The notes: generated by a model from the sequence alone, not told the origin. DNA of 64,000 nt from Peterkaempfera bronchialis (GCF_003258605.2 NZ_CP031264.1:3038001-3102000), one strand, 5' to 3'; shown: positions 1 to 8,278, numbered from the stretch's first letter. A program made the numbers and translations.

Positions 1-65
1 CGGGGTCGCCGTGAGGCCCACCACGTAGGCTGGCGCCGGCCGCCGTACGACGCGAGGAGCAGGCA

Positions 66-428
66 GTGGCGAAGAAGCTGGTCATCAAGGTCACCGCAGG
101 TGCGGATGGGCCGGAGCGCTGCTCGCAGGCGTTCACGGTGGCGGCGGTGGCGGTCGCCAGCGGGGTCGAGGTGTCGCTCTGGCTGACCGGGGAGTCGTCC
201 TGGTTCGCGCTGCCGGGCCGGGCGGCGGAGTTCGAGCTGCCGCATGCCGCGCCGCTGCCGGACCTGCTGGAGGCGGTGCTGGCGGGCGGCTCGGTCACGC
301 TCTGCACCCAGTGTGCGGCCCGCCGGGAGATCACCCAGGCCGATGTGGTGGAGGGCGTGCGGATCGCGGGGGCGCAGGTCTTCGTCAGCGAGGCGATGGC
401 CGACGGCGCGCAGGCGCTGGTGTACTGA
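66..428 (+). CDS. DsrE family sulfur-relay-like protein
   Basis: A 120-residue protein starting at GTG 66 behind a GAGGAG ribosome-binding site about 7 bases upstream. It opens with KKLVIKVTAGADGPERCSQA and has the small alternating alpha/beta pattern of DsrE/DsrF-like proteins. Cys residues occur in CTQCAARREI around residues 79-82, where DsrE relatives can carry the persulfide-bearing cysteine. DsrE proteins act in cytoplasmic sulfur transfer. The neighbourhood (rhodanese and DUF1416 on the other strand 400-1900 bases away) agrees with a sulfur role, but the specific donor and acceptor cannot be told from sequence. The family call is by pattern recognition and is good; the function is inferred. 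Confidence 0.85.
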   Translation: MAKKLVIKVTAGADGPERCSQAFTVAAVAVASGVEVSLWLTGESSWFALPGRAAEFELPHAAPLPDLLEAVLAGGSVTLCTQCAARREITQADVVEGVRIAGAQVFVSEAMADGAQALVY

Positions 429-430
429 GC

Positions 431-492
431 CGCTTGCTGTACCGGGGGCGCCTGCTGCACCCGGGGGGCGCTTGCTGTACCGGGGGGCGCTG
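431..492. repeat. Short degenerate tandem repeat after the DsrE gene
   Basis: Three imperfect copies of a roughly 20-bp unit, CTTGCTGTACCGGGGGCG-like, follow the stop codon of the DsrE gene (about 432-451, 452-471 and 472-491). The first and third copies are nearly identical and the middle one has CTGCTGCACCCGG. It lies between the convergent DsrE and DUF3099 genes. It could have arisen by slippage; no function is evident. Confidence 0.55.
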
Positions 493-507
493 GGCGCGTA
501 CCGGGCG

Positions 508-708
508 CTACTTCTCGTCCCACCAGCGGTCGTCCGGGCCGCGCCGGTTGGCGACGATGGCGGCGCACGGCGGGATCACCATCGCCACCACGCACATGGC
601 GATGGCGGCCGGGACCGACCAGATGCGCACCACCGCCCAGGCCAGCACGAAGAGGCCCACGCAGGTGCCCATCAGGGCGAAGTAGAGATGCCGTCGTCGC
701 GCCTGCAT
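508..708 (-). CDS. DUF3099 small membrane protein
   Basis: A 66-residue protein with a basic N-terminus (MQARRRHLY) and two hydrophobic segments, about residues 8-28 and 32-52. It ends in the polar tail RRGPDDRWWDEK. This size, two-helix layout and WWDEK-type end are those of actinobacterial DUF3099 membrane proteins, whose role is unknown. It is monocistronic as far as can be seen, facing the DsrE gene, and lies downstream of the terminator that ends the sulfurtransferase operon. Confidence 0.8.
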   Translation of the reverse strand: MQARRRHLYFALMGTCVGLFVLAWAVVRIWSVPAAIAMCVVAMVIPPCAAIVANRRGPDDRWWDEK

Positions 709-739
709 AGCTCAACGGTACGGCGGAGGCGGGCATGCC

Positions 740-775
740 GGAGCCCGGCCGCGGATCACTCGGCGGCCGGGCTCC
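740..775 (-). terminator. Terminator of the rhodanese-DUF1416 operon
   Basis: A perfect 12-bp inverted repeat, GGAGCCCGGCCG (740-751) and CGGCCGGGCTCC (764-775), with a 12-base loop. It starts 19 bases past the DUF1416 stop codon and lies before the DUF3099 gene on the same strand. There is no U-tract, which is normal in actinobacteria. Confidence 0.75.
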
Positions 776-793
776 CGTCGTCCGTCGTACCGG

Positions 794-1084
794 TCAGACG
801 GCGATGGCGACCTCGGTGAAGGCGCCCTGCTGGGCGACGACCTTGCGGTCCACGGTCGCGCCCGGGATCAGGGCGCGCAGGGTCCAGGTGCCGGGGGCCG
901 CGAAGAAGCGGAACTGCCCGGTCGCCGAGGTCGGGACCTCGGCGGTGAACTCGCCGCCCTCGTCGAGCAGGCGCACATAGCCGTTGACCGGCTCGCCGTC
1001 GCGGGTCACCGACCCCTGGATGATGGTCTCGCTCGCCACGTCAACTCCTGCCAGGTCGGGGCCGCCGGCCTTCGCACCGCACAT
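794..1084 (-). CDS. DUF1416 (SseC-like) protein paired with sulfurtransferase
   Basis: A 96-residue protein starting MCGAKAGGPDLAGVD. The early Cys and the beta-rich body (IIQGSVTRDGEPVNGYVRL, then GQFRFFAAPGTWTLRAL) match DUF1416, a transthyretin-like beta fold that in mycobacteria is called SseC and is encoded next to the thiosulfate sulfurtransferase. The start at 1084 was chosen over an upstream in-frame codon because homologues begin MCGAKAG and because the longer version would run into the rhodanese gene. It is downstream of the rhodanese gene with a 40-base gap, so the two are probably co-transcribed. Its biochemical role is not known; a part in sulfur delivery is inferred from the pairing. 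Confidence 0.88.
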   Translation of the reverse strand: MCGAKAGGPDLAGVDVASETIIQGSVTRDGEPVNGYVRLLDEGGEFTAEVPTSATGQFRFFAAPGTWTLRALIPGATVDRKVVAQQGAFTEVAIAV

Positions 1085-1124
1085 GCGCTGGTTCTCCTTG
1101 TGGTGGGATGGTCGGGGTGGGGGG

Positions 1125-1964
1125 TTACTTGCCGGAGCCGAGCTCGATCGGCACGCCGACCAGGCTGCCGTACTCGGTCCAGGAGCCGTCGTAGTTCTTG
1201 ACGTTCGGCTGGTCCAGCAGCTCGTGCAGCACAAACCAGGTGAGCGAGGAGCGCTCGCCGATCCGGCACAGCGCGATGGTGTCCTTGGCCAGGTCGACGC
1301 CCTCGTCCTCGTAGAGGGCCTTGAGGTCGGCGTCCGACTTGAAGGTGCCGTCGTCGTTGGCGTTCTTCGACCACGGGATGTTGCGCGAGGTCGGGATGTG
1401 GCCCGGGCGCTGCGACTGCTCCTGCGGGAGGTGGGCCGGGGCGAGCAGCTTGCCGGAGAACTCGTCGGGCGAGCGGACGTCGACCAGGTTCAGGGTGCCG
1501 ATCGCGGCGACGACCTCGTCGCGGAAGGCGCGGATCGAGGTGTCCTGGGCCTTGGCCTTGTACTCGGTGGCGGCGCGCTGGGGCACCTCGGCGACCAGGT
1601 CGCGGGAGTCGAGCTCCCACTTCTTGCGGCCACCGTCGAGGAGCTTCACGGACTCGTGGCCGTAGAGCTTGAAGTACCAGTAGGCGTAGGCCGCGAACCA
1701 GTTGTTGTTGCCGCCGTAGAGGACGACGAGGTCGTCGTTGGCGATGCCCTTCTCGGACAGCAGCTTCTCGAAGCCGGCCTGGTCCACGAAGTCACGGCGC
1801 ACCGGGTCCTGGAGGTCGGTCTTCCAGTCGATCCGGACCGCGTTGCGGATGTGGTTCTTGTCGTACGCAGAGGTGTCCTCGTCGACCTCGACGATGACCA
1901 CCTTCGGGTCGTCCAGGTGGGCCTGGACCCAGTCGGCGTCGACCAGGACGTCGCTGCGGCTCAT
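1125..1964 (-). CDS. Thiosulfate/3-mercaptopyruvate sulfurtransferase (two-domain rhodanese)
   Basis: A 279-residue tandem rhodanese. The N-terminal inactive domain starts at VLVDADWVQAHLDDPKVVIV, and the C-terminal catalytic domain has LVDVRSPDEFSGK and the active-site loop CRIGERSS with the persulfide cysteine. Length is normal for the CysA/SseA family. The enzyme moves sulfane sulfur from thiosulfate or mercaptopyruvate to an acceptor in the cytoplasm. The ATG has a strong GGAGGAG site 8 bases upstream. It is the first full-length gene of an operon with DUF1416. A 26-codon Cys-containing leader peptide ends 218 bases upstream, suggesting cysteine-responsive control as described for the mycobacterial orthologue. 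Confidence 0.93.
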   Translation of the reverse strand: MSRSDVLVDADWVQAHLDDPKVVIVEVDEDTSAYDKNHIRNAVRIDWKTDLQDPVRRDFVDQAGFEKLLSEKGIANDDLVVLYGGNNNWFAAYAYWYFKLYGHESVKLLDGGRKKWELDSRDLVAEVPQRAATEYKAKAQDTSIRAFRDEVVAAIGTLNLVDVRSPDEFSGKLLAPAHLPQEQSQRPGHIPTSRNIPWSKNANDDGTFKSDADLKALYEDEGVDLAKDTIALCRIGERSSLTWFVLHELLDQPNVKNYDGSWTEYGSLVGVPIELGSGK

Positions 1965-2182
1965 GGTGTGTTCTCCTCCGGGGCAGTTGCGGAAGGTGGG
2001 CGCACGGGCCGCGTCCGCTGCTGCGGTGTCCGGCGGACTGTCCGGATACCGGGACGGACGCGGGCGGGCTGGAATGCGTTCAGTGGTGCGATATGCCTGC
2101 GCGGTCGGGGGCTCGGCGCACCGGGGCGTGACCGGTCACCGGCTCGGACGGCAGGTCGGAGATACCGGGAAGTGCCGTCCGG

Positions 2183-2263
2183 TCAGGACATTCGACACAG
2201 GCAGGCGGAGACGCGGCACAGGTCGACCGCCCGCCGCTTGGTGAGATCCGCCTGTCGCTTCAT
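2183..2263 (-). CDS. Cys-containing leader peptide of the sulfurtransferase operon
   Basis: A 26-codon reading frame that begins MKRQADLTKRRAVDLCR and ends with three Cys in eight residues (C16, C21, C23, then RMS). It matches the short actinobacterial leader peptides found before cysteine-related genes; in mycobacteria such peptides (for example Ms5788A) control downstream sulfur genes by cysteine-responsive attenuation. The reading frame sits 7 bases downstream of a -10-like TAGCAT hexamer, so transcription probably starts at or next to the ATG and the mRNA is leaderless. It has no separate ribosome-binding site. The rhodanese gene starts 218 bases beyond its stop. That it acts as an attenuator here is inferred from sequence resemblance and position. 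Confidence 0.85.
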   Translation of the reverse strand: MKRQADLTKRRAVDLCRVSACLCRMS

Positions 2264-2270
2264 GCCCCCG

Positions 2271-2300
2271 ATGCTAGGGACTGGGGACGCCGCATGTCAT
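2271..2300 (-). promoter_or_regulatory. HrdB-type promoter giving a leaderless transcript
   Basis: Read on the minus strand: ATGACA (-35, 2295-2300), an 18-base spacer, then TAGCAT (-10, 2271-2276). The ATG of the leader peptide follows after only 7 bases, the distance at which a transcript would begin at the start codon. The hexamers are close to the actinobacterial housekeeping consensus TTGACA/TAGRRT. Confidence 0.6.
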
Positions 2301-2425
2301 CGGCGTATCGAATGGCGAGACATTCCCGTCCGCATAATGATATTCGGACCACAGAGGCCGGTATCGGACACTTGCTCGGGCGCGGAGGGTGCCGCTCCGA
2401 GGGCCGCCACCCGGGGAAACGGCAC

Positions 2426-2465
2426 CGCTCCGCGAGCCGTGCTGGACACGGCGTCTCGCGGAGCG
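2426..2465 (-). terminator. Terminator of the DUF2993 gene
   Basis: CGCTCCGCGAG (2426-2436) pairs perfectly with CTCGCGGAGCG (2455-2465), and the loop holds a smaller CCGTG/CACGG hairpin. It lies 40 bases past the stop of the minus-strand DUF2993 gene and before the promoter of the leader peptide, so it separates the two units. Confidence 0.65.
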
Positions 2466-2507
2466 GACCGAAAGGCGGCAGCCAGGCGGAACGGACCCGG
2501 CCCGGGG

Positions 2508-3221
2508 TCAGCCCGCCAGGTCCACGTCATGGCCGGTGAAGTGGATGACAACACCCTCGGGCGTGGGCTCGACCGACTCCAGGCTGAGCCCGACCGGCAG
2601 CCCGCTGAGCTTCTGCGAGGTCGCGAAGAGCGCGCTGAACGCCTCGTTCAGGCCGGGCACGGAGCCGACGTCCACCCCGGTGCCGAGCGCGTTCACCGAG
2701 ATGTCGCCCACCTTGATGGTGTCCCCGCTGCCGACCGTGAGCCGAGCGGTGGCGCTGCCCGCCACCTTCCCCAGGATGGTGTCGACCTTGCCCTCGATCT
2801 TGATCTTGCCGTTGCCGCCGTAGGCGACGGCCGCGTCCTTGTTGCCGATCAGCGAGGTGACGTCCGCGTAGGAGAGCAGCGCCGTGCCGTCCGCGCTGTC
2901 GGCGGTGGCGGAGGAGAAGCTGCTGTTCACCCGGACCCCGGTGATGTGCGCCGTGAAGGTCTGCAGGGTCGCGGTCTTGCCGCCGCCGCTCACCTCCAGG
3001 CCGTCGGCGGAGAGGTTGACGCTGTCCAGCTTCTTGGCGAGCACCTGGGTGAGGAAGGGGAACCCCTGGATGGAGACATCGGGCTTGGCGCTGAGGCCCT
3101 TGCGGCTCTGGATCTGCTCCGCCACCTTGTCATCCGCCACCCCGACGGCGAACCGGTCGGCAGCGACCAGCAGTCCGGCCAGGATCACAAGCGCGATCGT
3201 CAGTTTGTGCCAGGCGCGCAT
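2508..3221 (-). CDS. DUF2993 (LmeA-like) membrane-anchored lipid-binding protein
   Basis: A 237-residue protein with an N-terminal signal-anchor helix ([20 protein letters not shown], residues 5-24) followed by an exported domain. The motif [21 protein letters not shown] and later beta-rich segments are typical of DUF2993, the family of mycobacterial LmeA, a periplasmic phospholipid-binding protein involved in lipoglycan maturation. Streptomycetes usually carry several copies whose role is unknown. It is transcribed on its own or with the upstream MoaD-like gene, 116 bases away on the same strand. Confidence 0.88.
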   Translation of the reverse strand: MRAWHKLTIALVILAGLLVAADRFAVGVADDKVAEQIQSRKGLSAKPDVSIQGFPFLTQVLAKKLDSVNLSADGLEVSGGGKTATLQTFTAHITGVRVNSSFSSATADSADGTALLSYADVTSLIGNKDAAVAYGGNGKIKIEGKVDTILGKVAGSATARLTVGSGDTIKVGDISVNALGTGVDVGSVPGLNEAFSALFATSQKLSGLPVGLSLESVEPTPEGVVIHFTGHDVDLAG

Positions 3222-3337
3222 GGGGCTCCCTCAGAGGTGGGTTCCGTCGTCGTCGGCTTCAGACGCCCGGCCCGGAGGCACGGTTCCGCCGAGCGGACCA
3301 TCATGCCGTACGACCGGACGGCCGCAGCCCGGCCACC

Positions 3338-3613
3338 TCAGCCGCCCGCGAAGGGCGGCAGCACCTCCACCGTGCCGCCCTCGGCCAGCGGGACAGACGC
3401 ATGATCCCGCCCGCCCACCGGATCTCCGTCCACCAGGAACGAGCAGTGGCCGAGCACCCGGGCGAACCCCGGCCGGTCCGCATGGCGGGCCCGGACCTGC
3501 GCCAGCGCCTCGGCGAGGGTCGCCGCCCGGTACGCCTCCTCAGCCGTCCCGGCCTCGGCCCTGGCCGCCGCCCAGTAGCGGATGGTGCCGACGGCCACCG
3601 TCCGTGCAGCCAT
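3338..3613 (-). CDS. MoaD/ThiS family ubiquitin-like sulfur carrier
   Basis: A protein of about 91 residues ending in LPPFAGG. The terminal Gly-Gly is the diagnostic end that is adenylated and thiocarboxylated in MoaD/ThiS proteins. The body ([35 protein letters not shown]) follows the beta-grasp pattern. The ATG at 3613 is preferred because GAGGAGAGG sits about 6-9 bases upstream; a GTG two codons earlier at 3619 is too close to it. As no MoaE, ThiG or moeB-like partner is in view, the acceptor is unknown (molybdopterin, thiamine or a cysteine route are possible). The nearby rhodanese is a plausible sulfur donor, by inference only. Confidence 0.88.
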   Translation of the reverse strand: MAARTVAVGTIRYWAAARAEAGTAEEAYRAATLAEALAQVRARHADRPGFARVLGHCSFLVDGDPVGGRDHASVPLAEGGTVEVLPPFAGG

Positions 3614-3636
3614 GGCCACCCTCTCCTCTCGCGCAT

Positions 3637-3664
3637 CCGCAGTCGTCCCCCCGCAGTCGTCCCC
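3637..3664. repeat. 14-bp direct tandem repeat
   Basis: CCGCAGTCGTCCCC occurs twice without a gap (3637-3650, 3651-3664), followed by two further C. It sits between the stop of the hydrolase gene and the start of the MoaD-like gene, both on the minus strand. Probably a slippage product. Confidence 0.6.
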
Positions 3665-3720
3665 CCATCATGGACCGCCCCACCGCACCCGGCCCGCCCG
3701 GCCCACCCCGGGTGCCAGGC

Positions 3721-4572
3721 TCAGCCGGTAGCGCCCCCGGCCGCCGCGCGGGCCGCCAGCCGGGCGCCGATCCGGTCCAGCAGCGGCTCCCCGGCGGCGT
3801 TCTCCGCATGGCCGAAGCCCGGCTCGATCCAGAGCTCGGAGTCCACCCCCGCCGCCTGCGCCGCCCGGTGCAGCGACCGGGGGTGGACCAGCGGGAAGTA
3901 CGGGTCGCGGTCGCCGTGCACCACCAGCAGCGGGGTCCGTCCCAGCAGCCCGGCCGCCGCCACCGGCTCCAGCGGCACCTCGGCCCAGTCCCGGGGGTCG
4001 ATCCGGGTGTGCAGCCCGTACCGCGCCACCACCCGACCCAGCGGCCGCATCACCACCCAGTGCAGCCGCCGCATCGGCGCCGTACCCCGGTAGTACCAGC
4101 GCGCCGGGGCACTCACAGCGGCCACCGCGGCGACCCCTCCGTGCAGCGCAGCGTGCCGGACGGCCACCGCGCCGCCCAGGGAGAAGCCGACCGTGGCGAT
4201 CCGCCGGTACCCCAGCGAGCGGGCCCAGGCCACCGCCGCCTCCAGGTCCAGCACCTCGCGGTCGCCGACCGTGGAGAGCCCGCCCGAGCGGCCGTGCCCT
4301 CGGAACGAGAGGACCACCACCGCGCCATGGTGCGAGAGCACCCGGACCGCGCGCAGCACGGCCGGGCGCTCCACCGCACCGGTGAACCCGTGGGCCACCA
4401 CGAACACCGTCCCGGACCCGCTGCGGCCAGGGGTGCGGCCAGGGGTGCGGCCAGGGGTGTGGACGGCGTGCACCCGGGTTCCGTCGGCGGCGGTCAGCAG
4501 CGCCTCGGCGGGCGCATTCCAGGCGGTGGCGGCCCCGGCGTCCGCCGTCCGGACCTTCGCGGTGGGTGTCAT
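3721..4572 (-). CDS. Alpha/beta hydrolase
   Basis: A protein of 283 residues starting [13 protein letters not shown]. The ATG at 4572 has AGGAGA 9 bases upstream; longer in-frame starts lack this. The core shows an alpha/beta hydrolase fold: [10 protein letters not shown] (oxyanion loop), [12 protein letters not shown], then the nucleophile elbow [10 protein letters not shown], an acid region [10 protein letters not shown] and a late His in PGFGHAE, so the Ser-Asp-His triad looks complete. The N-terminal part carries a slipped repeat [13 protein letters not shown] coded by three copies of GGGGTGCGGCCA-like DNA. The substrate cannot be predicted. It is in the same orientation as the MoaD-like and DUF2993 genes and divergent from glnR. 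Confidence 0.86.
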   Translation of the reverse strand: MTPTAKVRTADAGAATAWNAPAEALLTAADGTRVHAVHTPGRTPGRTPGRSGSGTVFVVAHGFTGAVERPAVLRAVRVLSHHGAVVVLSFRGHGRSGGLSTVGDREVLDLEAAVAWARSLGYRRIATVGFSLGGAVAVRHAALHGGVAAVAAVSAPARWYYRGTAPMRRLHWVVMRPLGRVVARYGLHTRIDPRDWAEVPLEPVAAAGLLGRTPLLVVHGDRDPYFPLVHPRSLHRAAQAAGVDSELWIEPGFGHAENAAGEPLLDRIGARLAARAAAGGATG

Positions 4573-5049
4573 GTGGGCTATTCTCCTAACGTGGAGGATC
4601 CGGGCAGAGTCGCCCCCGGGTCCTTTTCTGCTTCGAGGACGCCGACACGGACGTCCGGAGGCCGGCACCCCACCCGTGCCGCCGCACCCGGACGGCCCGG
4701 CCGCCACCGCACGACGGAGTGCACCGGCGGTCGGACAACGAACCGACCCCCGCGCCGGGCCGCCGCCCGGCGCGAGGCGCCCCGCTCCCGCCCCCCGGGC
4801 GGGCCGGAGGGGCGGACACCGGAAAGGTCGCTCAATGGTGGGCAGGGCGGGTGCGGAACGCCGAGGGTCGCGGGACCTCCGGCACCCCATCGTCCCCGTC
4901 CCACGGCTGGGGCAACCCGCCGCCGTGCCCACCGGACCGCTCCGGCCGTCGGCCGTATCCACCACCCGCGTCCCCGCCCCTGTGTCCACCGGCTGCGGCG
5001 GCAGCGGCCCGGAAACGACCGCGACGACCCGGAAAGGGGACTGCCGGGT
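4573..5049. other. Divergent intergenic region between the hydrolase gene and glnR
   Basis: A 477-base stretch between two divergent genes. I see the hydrolase ribosome-binding site next to its start and an AAAGGGGA site 10-17 bases before the glnR ATG. No reading frame with convincing codon use is present; the open frames here are GC-driven. It must carry both promoters, but I cannot place convincing -10/-35 boxes. Confidence 0.5.
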
Positions 5050-5793
5050 ATGAGTTCACTGCTTCTGCTCACCAACGCCCTCCAGCCGTCCGCCGAAGTG
5101 CTGCCCGCCCTAGGTCTGCTGCTGCACAGCGTGCGGGTGGCGCCGGCCGAGGGAGCGGCCCTGGTCGACACCCCCGGCGCCGATGTGATCCTGGTCGACG
5201 GCCGGCGCGACCTGCCGCAGATCCGCAGCCTCTGCCAGCTGCTGCGCTCCACCGGCCCCGGCTGCCCGCTGATCCTGGTGGTCACCGAGGGCGGGCTGGC
5301 CGCCGTCACCGCCGAGTGGGGCATCGACGACGTCCTGCTCGACACCGCCGGACCGGCCGAGGTCGAGGCCCGGCTGCGGCTCGCCCTGGGGCGGATGCAG
5401 GTGGTGCCCGACGACAGCCCGATGGAGATCCGCAGCGGCGAGCTCTCGGTGGACGAGGCCACCTACTCGGCCAGGCTCAAGGGCCGGGTGCTGGACCTTA
5501 CCTTCAAGGAGTTCGAGCTGCTGAAGTACCTCGCCCAGCACCCGGGCCGGGTCTTCACCCGGGCCCAGCTGCTCCAGGAGGTCTGGGGCTACGACTACTT
5601 CGGCGGCACCCGCACCGTGGACGTCCATGTGCGGCGGCTGCGGGCCAAGCTCGGCCCCGAGCACGAGCAGCTGATCGGCACCGTGCGCAATGTCGGGTAC
5701 CGCTTTGTGATCCCCGACAAGAGCGAGAAGTCCGCCGCAACCGCGCCGGCCGATCCGGCGCCCACCAAGGCCGGGTCCCGCCGCCGGCCCTGA
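5050..5793 (+). CDS. glnR: GlnR, orphan OmpR-family nitrogen regulator
   Basis: A 247-residue OmpR-type regulator that begins [14 protein letters not shown], the signature start of streptomycete GlnR. The receiver-like domain (1-115) keeps Asp50 in [12 protein letters not shown] but lacks a normal acidic pocket, as in GlnR, which works without a partner kinase. The winged helix (about 135-230) has [20 protein letters not shown] and [15 protein letters not shown]. GlnR activates glutamine synthetase, ammonium transport and nitrate/nitrite genes under nitrogen limitation. No histidine kinase is adjacent, in line with orphan status. The C-terminal tail after GYRFVIPDK is variable and low-complexity. 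Placement between an alpha/beta hydrolase and a LacI gene is as I remember it for S. coelicolor SCO4159. Confidence 0.95.
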   Translation: MSSLLLLTNALQPSAEVLPALGLLLHSVRVAPAEGAALVDTPGADVILVDGRRDLPQIRSLCQLLRSTGPGCPLILVVTEGGLAAVTAEWGIDDVLLDTAGPAEVEARLRLALGRMQVVPDDSPMEIRSGELSVDEATYSARLKGRVLDLTFKEFELLKYLAQHPGRVFTRAQLLQEVWGYDYFGGTRTVDVHVRRLRAKLGPEHEQLIGTVRNVGYRFVIPDKSEKSAATAPADPAPTKAGSRRRP

Positions 5794-5843
5794 GCAAGGT
5801 CCCCGAGCGCCGACCTGAGCGCCGACCTGAGCGCGGTCTCGTC

Positions 5844-5870
5844 GGCCGGGCGTCCGCAGGGCGCCCGGCC
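5844..5870 (+). terminator. glnR terminator
   Basis: GGCCGGGCG (5844-5852) pairs with CGCCCGGCC (5862-5870) around a 9-base loop, 50 bases past the glnR stop codon. Just before it, at about 5804-5834, the 12-base unit GAGCGCCGACCT is repeated twice plus a partial copy. Confidence 0.65.
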
Positions 5871-5955
5871 GGCGCGGCACCCCTGGGAGTCACCCGTACG
5901 GCTCAACCCGCGGACTGTCCGGCGGCGGGCCGTGCCACCCGCGTAGACTCCCCCC

Positions 5956-6987
5956 GTGCCCAAGGTGACGCGTGACGATGTGGCCAGGCTGGCGGGGACC
6001 TCGACCGCGGTCGTCAGCTACGTCATCAACAACGGTCCGCGCCCGGTCGCGCCCGCGACCAAGGAGCGCGTGCTCGCCGCGATCGATCAGCTCGGCTACC
6101 GCCCCAACAGCGTGGCCCAGGCGATGGCCAGCCGCCGCACCAACCTCATCGGCATGGTCGTCCCCGACGCCCGCCAGCCGTTCTTCGCCGAGCTGGCGCA
6201 CGCCGTGGAGCGGGTCGCCTCCGAGCGCGGCAAGCTGGTGCTGATCGGCAACTCCGACTATGTGGACGACCGCGAGGTGCACTACGTCCGCGCCTTCCTG
6301 GGCATGCGGGTCTCCGGCCTGATCCTGGTCAGCCAGGGCCCCTCGGAGCGGGCCGCAGAGGAGTTCGCCGCCATCGAGGGGGCCAGGGTGGTGCTGCTGC
6401 ACCGCCGTCCGGAGGCCATAGACGACGTGGCGGTGGTCACCGACGACGTCAACGGCGCGGAGACCGCCGTACGCCATCTGCTGGAGGTCCACGGCCACCC
6501 GTACGTCGCCTGCTTCGGCGGCCCGGTGGCCTCCCCCGCCCCCGGCGACCCGGTGATCGACCACATCGAGGGCTGGGTGCGGGCGATGGAGGCGCATGGC
6601 GTCCCCGCCGCCCAGCAGCACCTGGTGGAGGTGCCCTTCGACCGGTACGGGTCCTACCGGGTGGCGCTCGACCTGCTGCGCTCCCCCGACCGCCCGCCGG
6701 CGATCTTCTGCTCCACCGACGACCAGGCGATCGGCCTGCTGCGCGCCGCCCGCGAGGCCGGGGTGCGGGTGCCGGAGGACCTGGCGGTGGCCGGCTTCGA
6801 CGACATCCCGGAGGCGGCGTTCTGCGACCCGCCGCTGACCACCATCGCCTCCGACCGGGACGCCATGGCCCGGGCCGCCGTCGACCTGGTGCTGGACGAC
6901 TCGCTGCTGGTTCCCGGATCGGGCACCGCGCGGGTCCGCCAGTTCCCGAACCGGCTGGTCGTACGGCGCTCCTGCGGCTGCGGCTGA
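5956..6987 (+). CDS. LacI family transcriptional regulator
   Basis: A 343-residue LacI/GalR protein starting at GTG 5956. The N-terminal helix-turn-helix reads [20 protein letters not shown] and is followed by the hinge region [15 protein letters not shown]. The remainder is a periplasmic-binding-like sugar-sensing domain ([43 protein letters not shown]). The C-terminus is RRSCGCG. Such proteins usually repress carbohydrate genes, but no sugar transporter or catabolic gene is adjacent, so the target is not evident. It is flanked by glnR and the HtrA gene, all transcribed rightwards, but each seems to have its own regulatory region. Confidence 0.92.
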   Translation: MPKVTRDDVARLAGTSTAVVSYVINNGPRPVAPATKERVLAAIDQLGYRPNSVAQAMASRRTNLIGMVVPDARQPFFAELAHAVERVASERGKLVLIGNSDYVDDREVHYVRAFLGMRVSGLILVSQGPSERAAEEFAAIEGARVVLLHRRPEAIDDVAVVTDDVNGAETAVRHLLEVHGHPYVACFGGPVASPAPGDPVIDHIEGWVRAMEAHGVPAAQQHLVEVPFDRYGSYRVALDLLRSPDRPPAIFCSTDDQAIGLLRAAREAGVRVPEDLAVAGFDDIPEAAFCDPPLTTIASDRDAMARAAVDLVLDDSLLVPGSGTARVRQFPNRLVVRRSCGCG

Positions 6988-7027
6988 TCCGGCCCGCAGG
7001 GGCCCGGCCGCGACGACCAGGCTTTAT

Positions 7028-7083
7028 GAGAAGCCAACAGGCTTCTCGGCGGCTTCTGAGGCCGCTCTCATCCGGTTCTCATG
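7028..7083 (+). promoter_or_regulatory. 11-bp phased TCTC repeats before the HtrA gene
   Basis: Four TCT(C/G) cores lie exactly 11 bases apart, starting at 7044, 7055, 7066 and 7077; the last two are identical TCTCAT, in GCTCTCATCCGGTTCTCAT. An 11-bp repeat is the usual spacing for head-to-tail binding of OmpR-family regulators. The left part overlaps a perfect hairpin GAGAAGCC-AACA-GGCTTCTC (7028-7047) that may terminate the LacI gene. The last repeat ends 23 bases before the HtrA start codon. The OmpR-type regulator encoded at 8426 is the obvious candidate to bind here. Confidence 0.5.
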
Positions 7084-7105
7084 AACCGGGCGGAGCTTGG
7101 TGGCC

Positions 7106-8278
7106 ATGAGCGAACAGCCGCAGCAGCAGAGCAGCAGCCCGGACCAGCCGCAGACCCCGCCGCAGGTGCTGGAGGGCACCGTCGTCGGGCACCCCCAGTC
7201 CACCTACGGCCAGTACGCCTACCGCGAGGACTTCGGCACTCCCACCGCCGCCACCGCCGAACCCGCGCCCGAGGAGACCGCAGCGCCGGCCGCCGGACAC
7301 CGCGCCGGAAAGCCCCGGCTGCGCGGCCGGATGGTGCTGGCCGCCGCCGTGGCCACACTGGCCGCGCTGGCCGGCGGGGTCACCGGTGGGGTGGTCGCGG
7401 CCGACCACGGCACCACCACCGCCGCCGCCGGCTCCACGGTGGCGCGTACGGTCGCCGAGAAGACCTCGGCCGGCGCCTCCACCGTGGCCGCCATCGCCGC
7501 CGCCGTCTCCCCCAGCGTGGTCGAGATCTCGGTGAAGTCCGACAGCGGCTCCTCGACCGGCACCGGAGTGATCCTCACCTCGGGCGGCCAGATCCTCACC
7601 AACTACCACGTGATCTCCTCTGCGGTGGACGAGGGCGGCACCGTCACCGTCACCTTCTCCGACGGCTCCACCGCGAGTGCCCGGGTGACCGGCACCGACA
7701 AGGCGCTGGATGTGGCGGTGATCAAGGCGTCCGGTGTCAGCGGGCTGACCCCCGCCGCGCTCGGTGACTCCGATGCGGTGGCCGTCGGGGACGCGGTGGT
7801 CGCCATCGGCTCGCCCGAAGGACTCACCGGCACCGTCACCTCCGGCATCATCAGCGCCAGGAACCGCCAGGTCACCGTGCAGGTGGACGAGGAGTCCACG
7901 CGCGGCAACGGCGGCTTCGGCTTCCCCCGGCTGCCCGGCGGGGACGGCTTCCCGGGGTCCTCGGGGTCTGGGTCCTCGGGGTCGGGGTCCTCGGGATCGG
8001 GGTCCTCGGGATCGTCTGGCTCGTCCGGGTCCTCGGGCTCCACGGCGACGTACCAGGCGTTCCAGACCGACGCCGCGCTCAACCCCGGCAACTCCGGCGG
8101 CCCGCTGATCAACGCCTCCGGCCAGGTCATCGGCATCAACTCGGCGATGTACTCCTCCTCCGGCTCCAGCGCCGGCAGCAGCGACGCCGGCTCCATCGGC
8201 CTGGGCTTCGCCATCCCGATCAACGCCGTGCGGAAGGTGCTGCCCCAGCTCCAGTCCGGCCAGACGCTCTCCGCCTGA
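7106..8278 (+). CDS. Membrane-anchored HtrA/DegP-like serine protease (S1C)
   Basis: A 390-residue trypsin-like protease. It has a cytoplasmic Pro/Gln-rich N-terminus, a single membrane helix (about residues 72-100, MVLAAAVATLAALAGG) and an extracellular protease domain with an apparent catalytic triad His168 (NYHV), Asp202 (ALDVAV) and Ser330 (NPGNSGGPL). A Ser/Gly spacer of about 30 residues (PGSSGSGSSGSGSSG and on) is inserted between Asp and Ser regions. Unlike many HtrA proteins it stops right after the protease domain and has no PDZ domain. The ATG at 7106 was chosen; GTG 7100 and TTG 7097 are in-frame alternatives. An OmpR regulator and histidine kinase follow, a set like mycobacterial PepD-MprAB, which points to envelope stress. 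Confidence 0.9.
   Translation: MSEQPQQQSSSPDQPQTPPQVLEGTVVGHPQSTYGQYAYREDFGTPTAATAEPAPEETAAPAAGHRAGKPRLRGRMVLAAAVATLAALAGGVTGGVVAADHGTTTAAAGSTVARTVAEKTSAGASTVAAIAAAVSPSVVEISVKSDSGSSTGTGVILTSGGQILTNYHVISSAVDEGGTVTVTFSDGSTASARVTGTDKALDVAVIKASGVSGLTPAALGDSDAVAVGDAVVAIGSPEGLTGTVTSGIISARNRQVTVQVDEESTRGNGGFGFPRLPGGDGFPGSSGSGSSGSGSSGSGSSGSSGSSGSSGSTATYQAFQTDAALNPGNSGGPLINASGQVIGINSAMYSSSGSSAGSSDAGSIGLGFAIPINAVRKVLPQLQSGQTLSA

Noticed and set aside
984-3404. Long plus-strand open frame of about 800 codons
   Set aside because: It lies antisense to the rhodanese, leader peptide and DUF2993 genes; its product is Arg/Gly/Val-rich with no domain, as expected from high-GC shadow frames.
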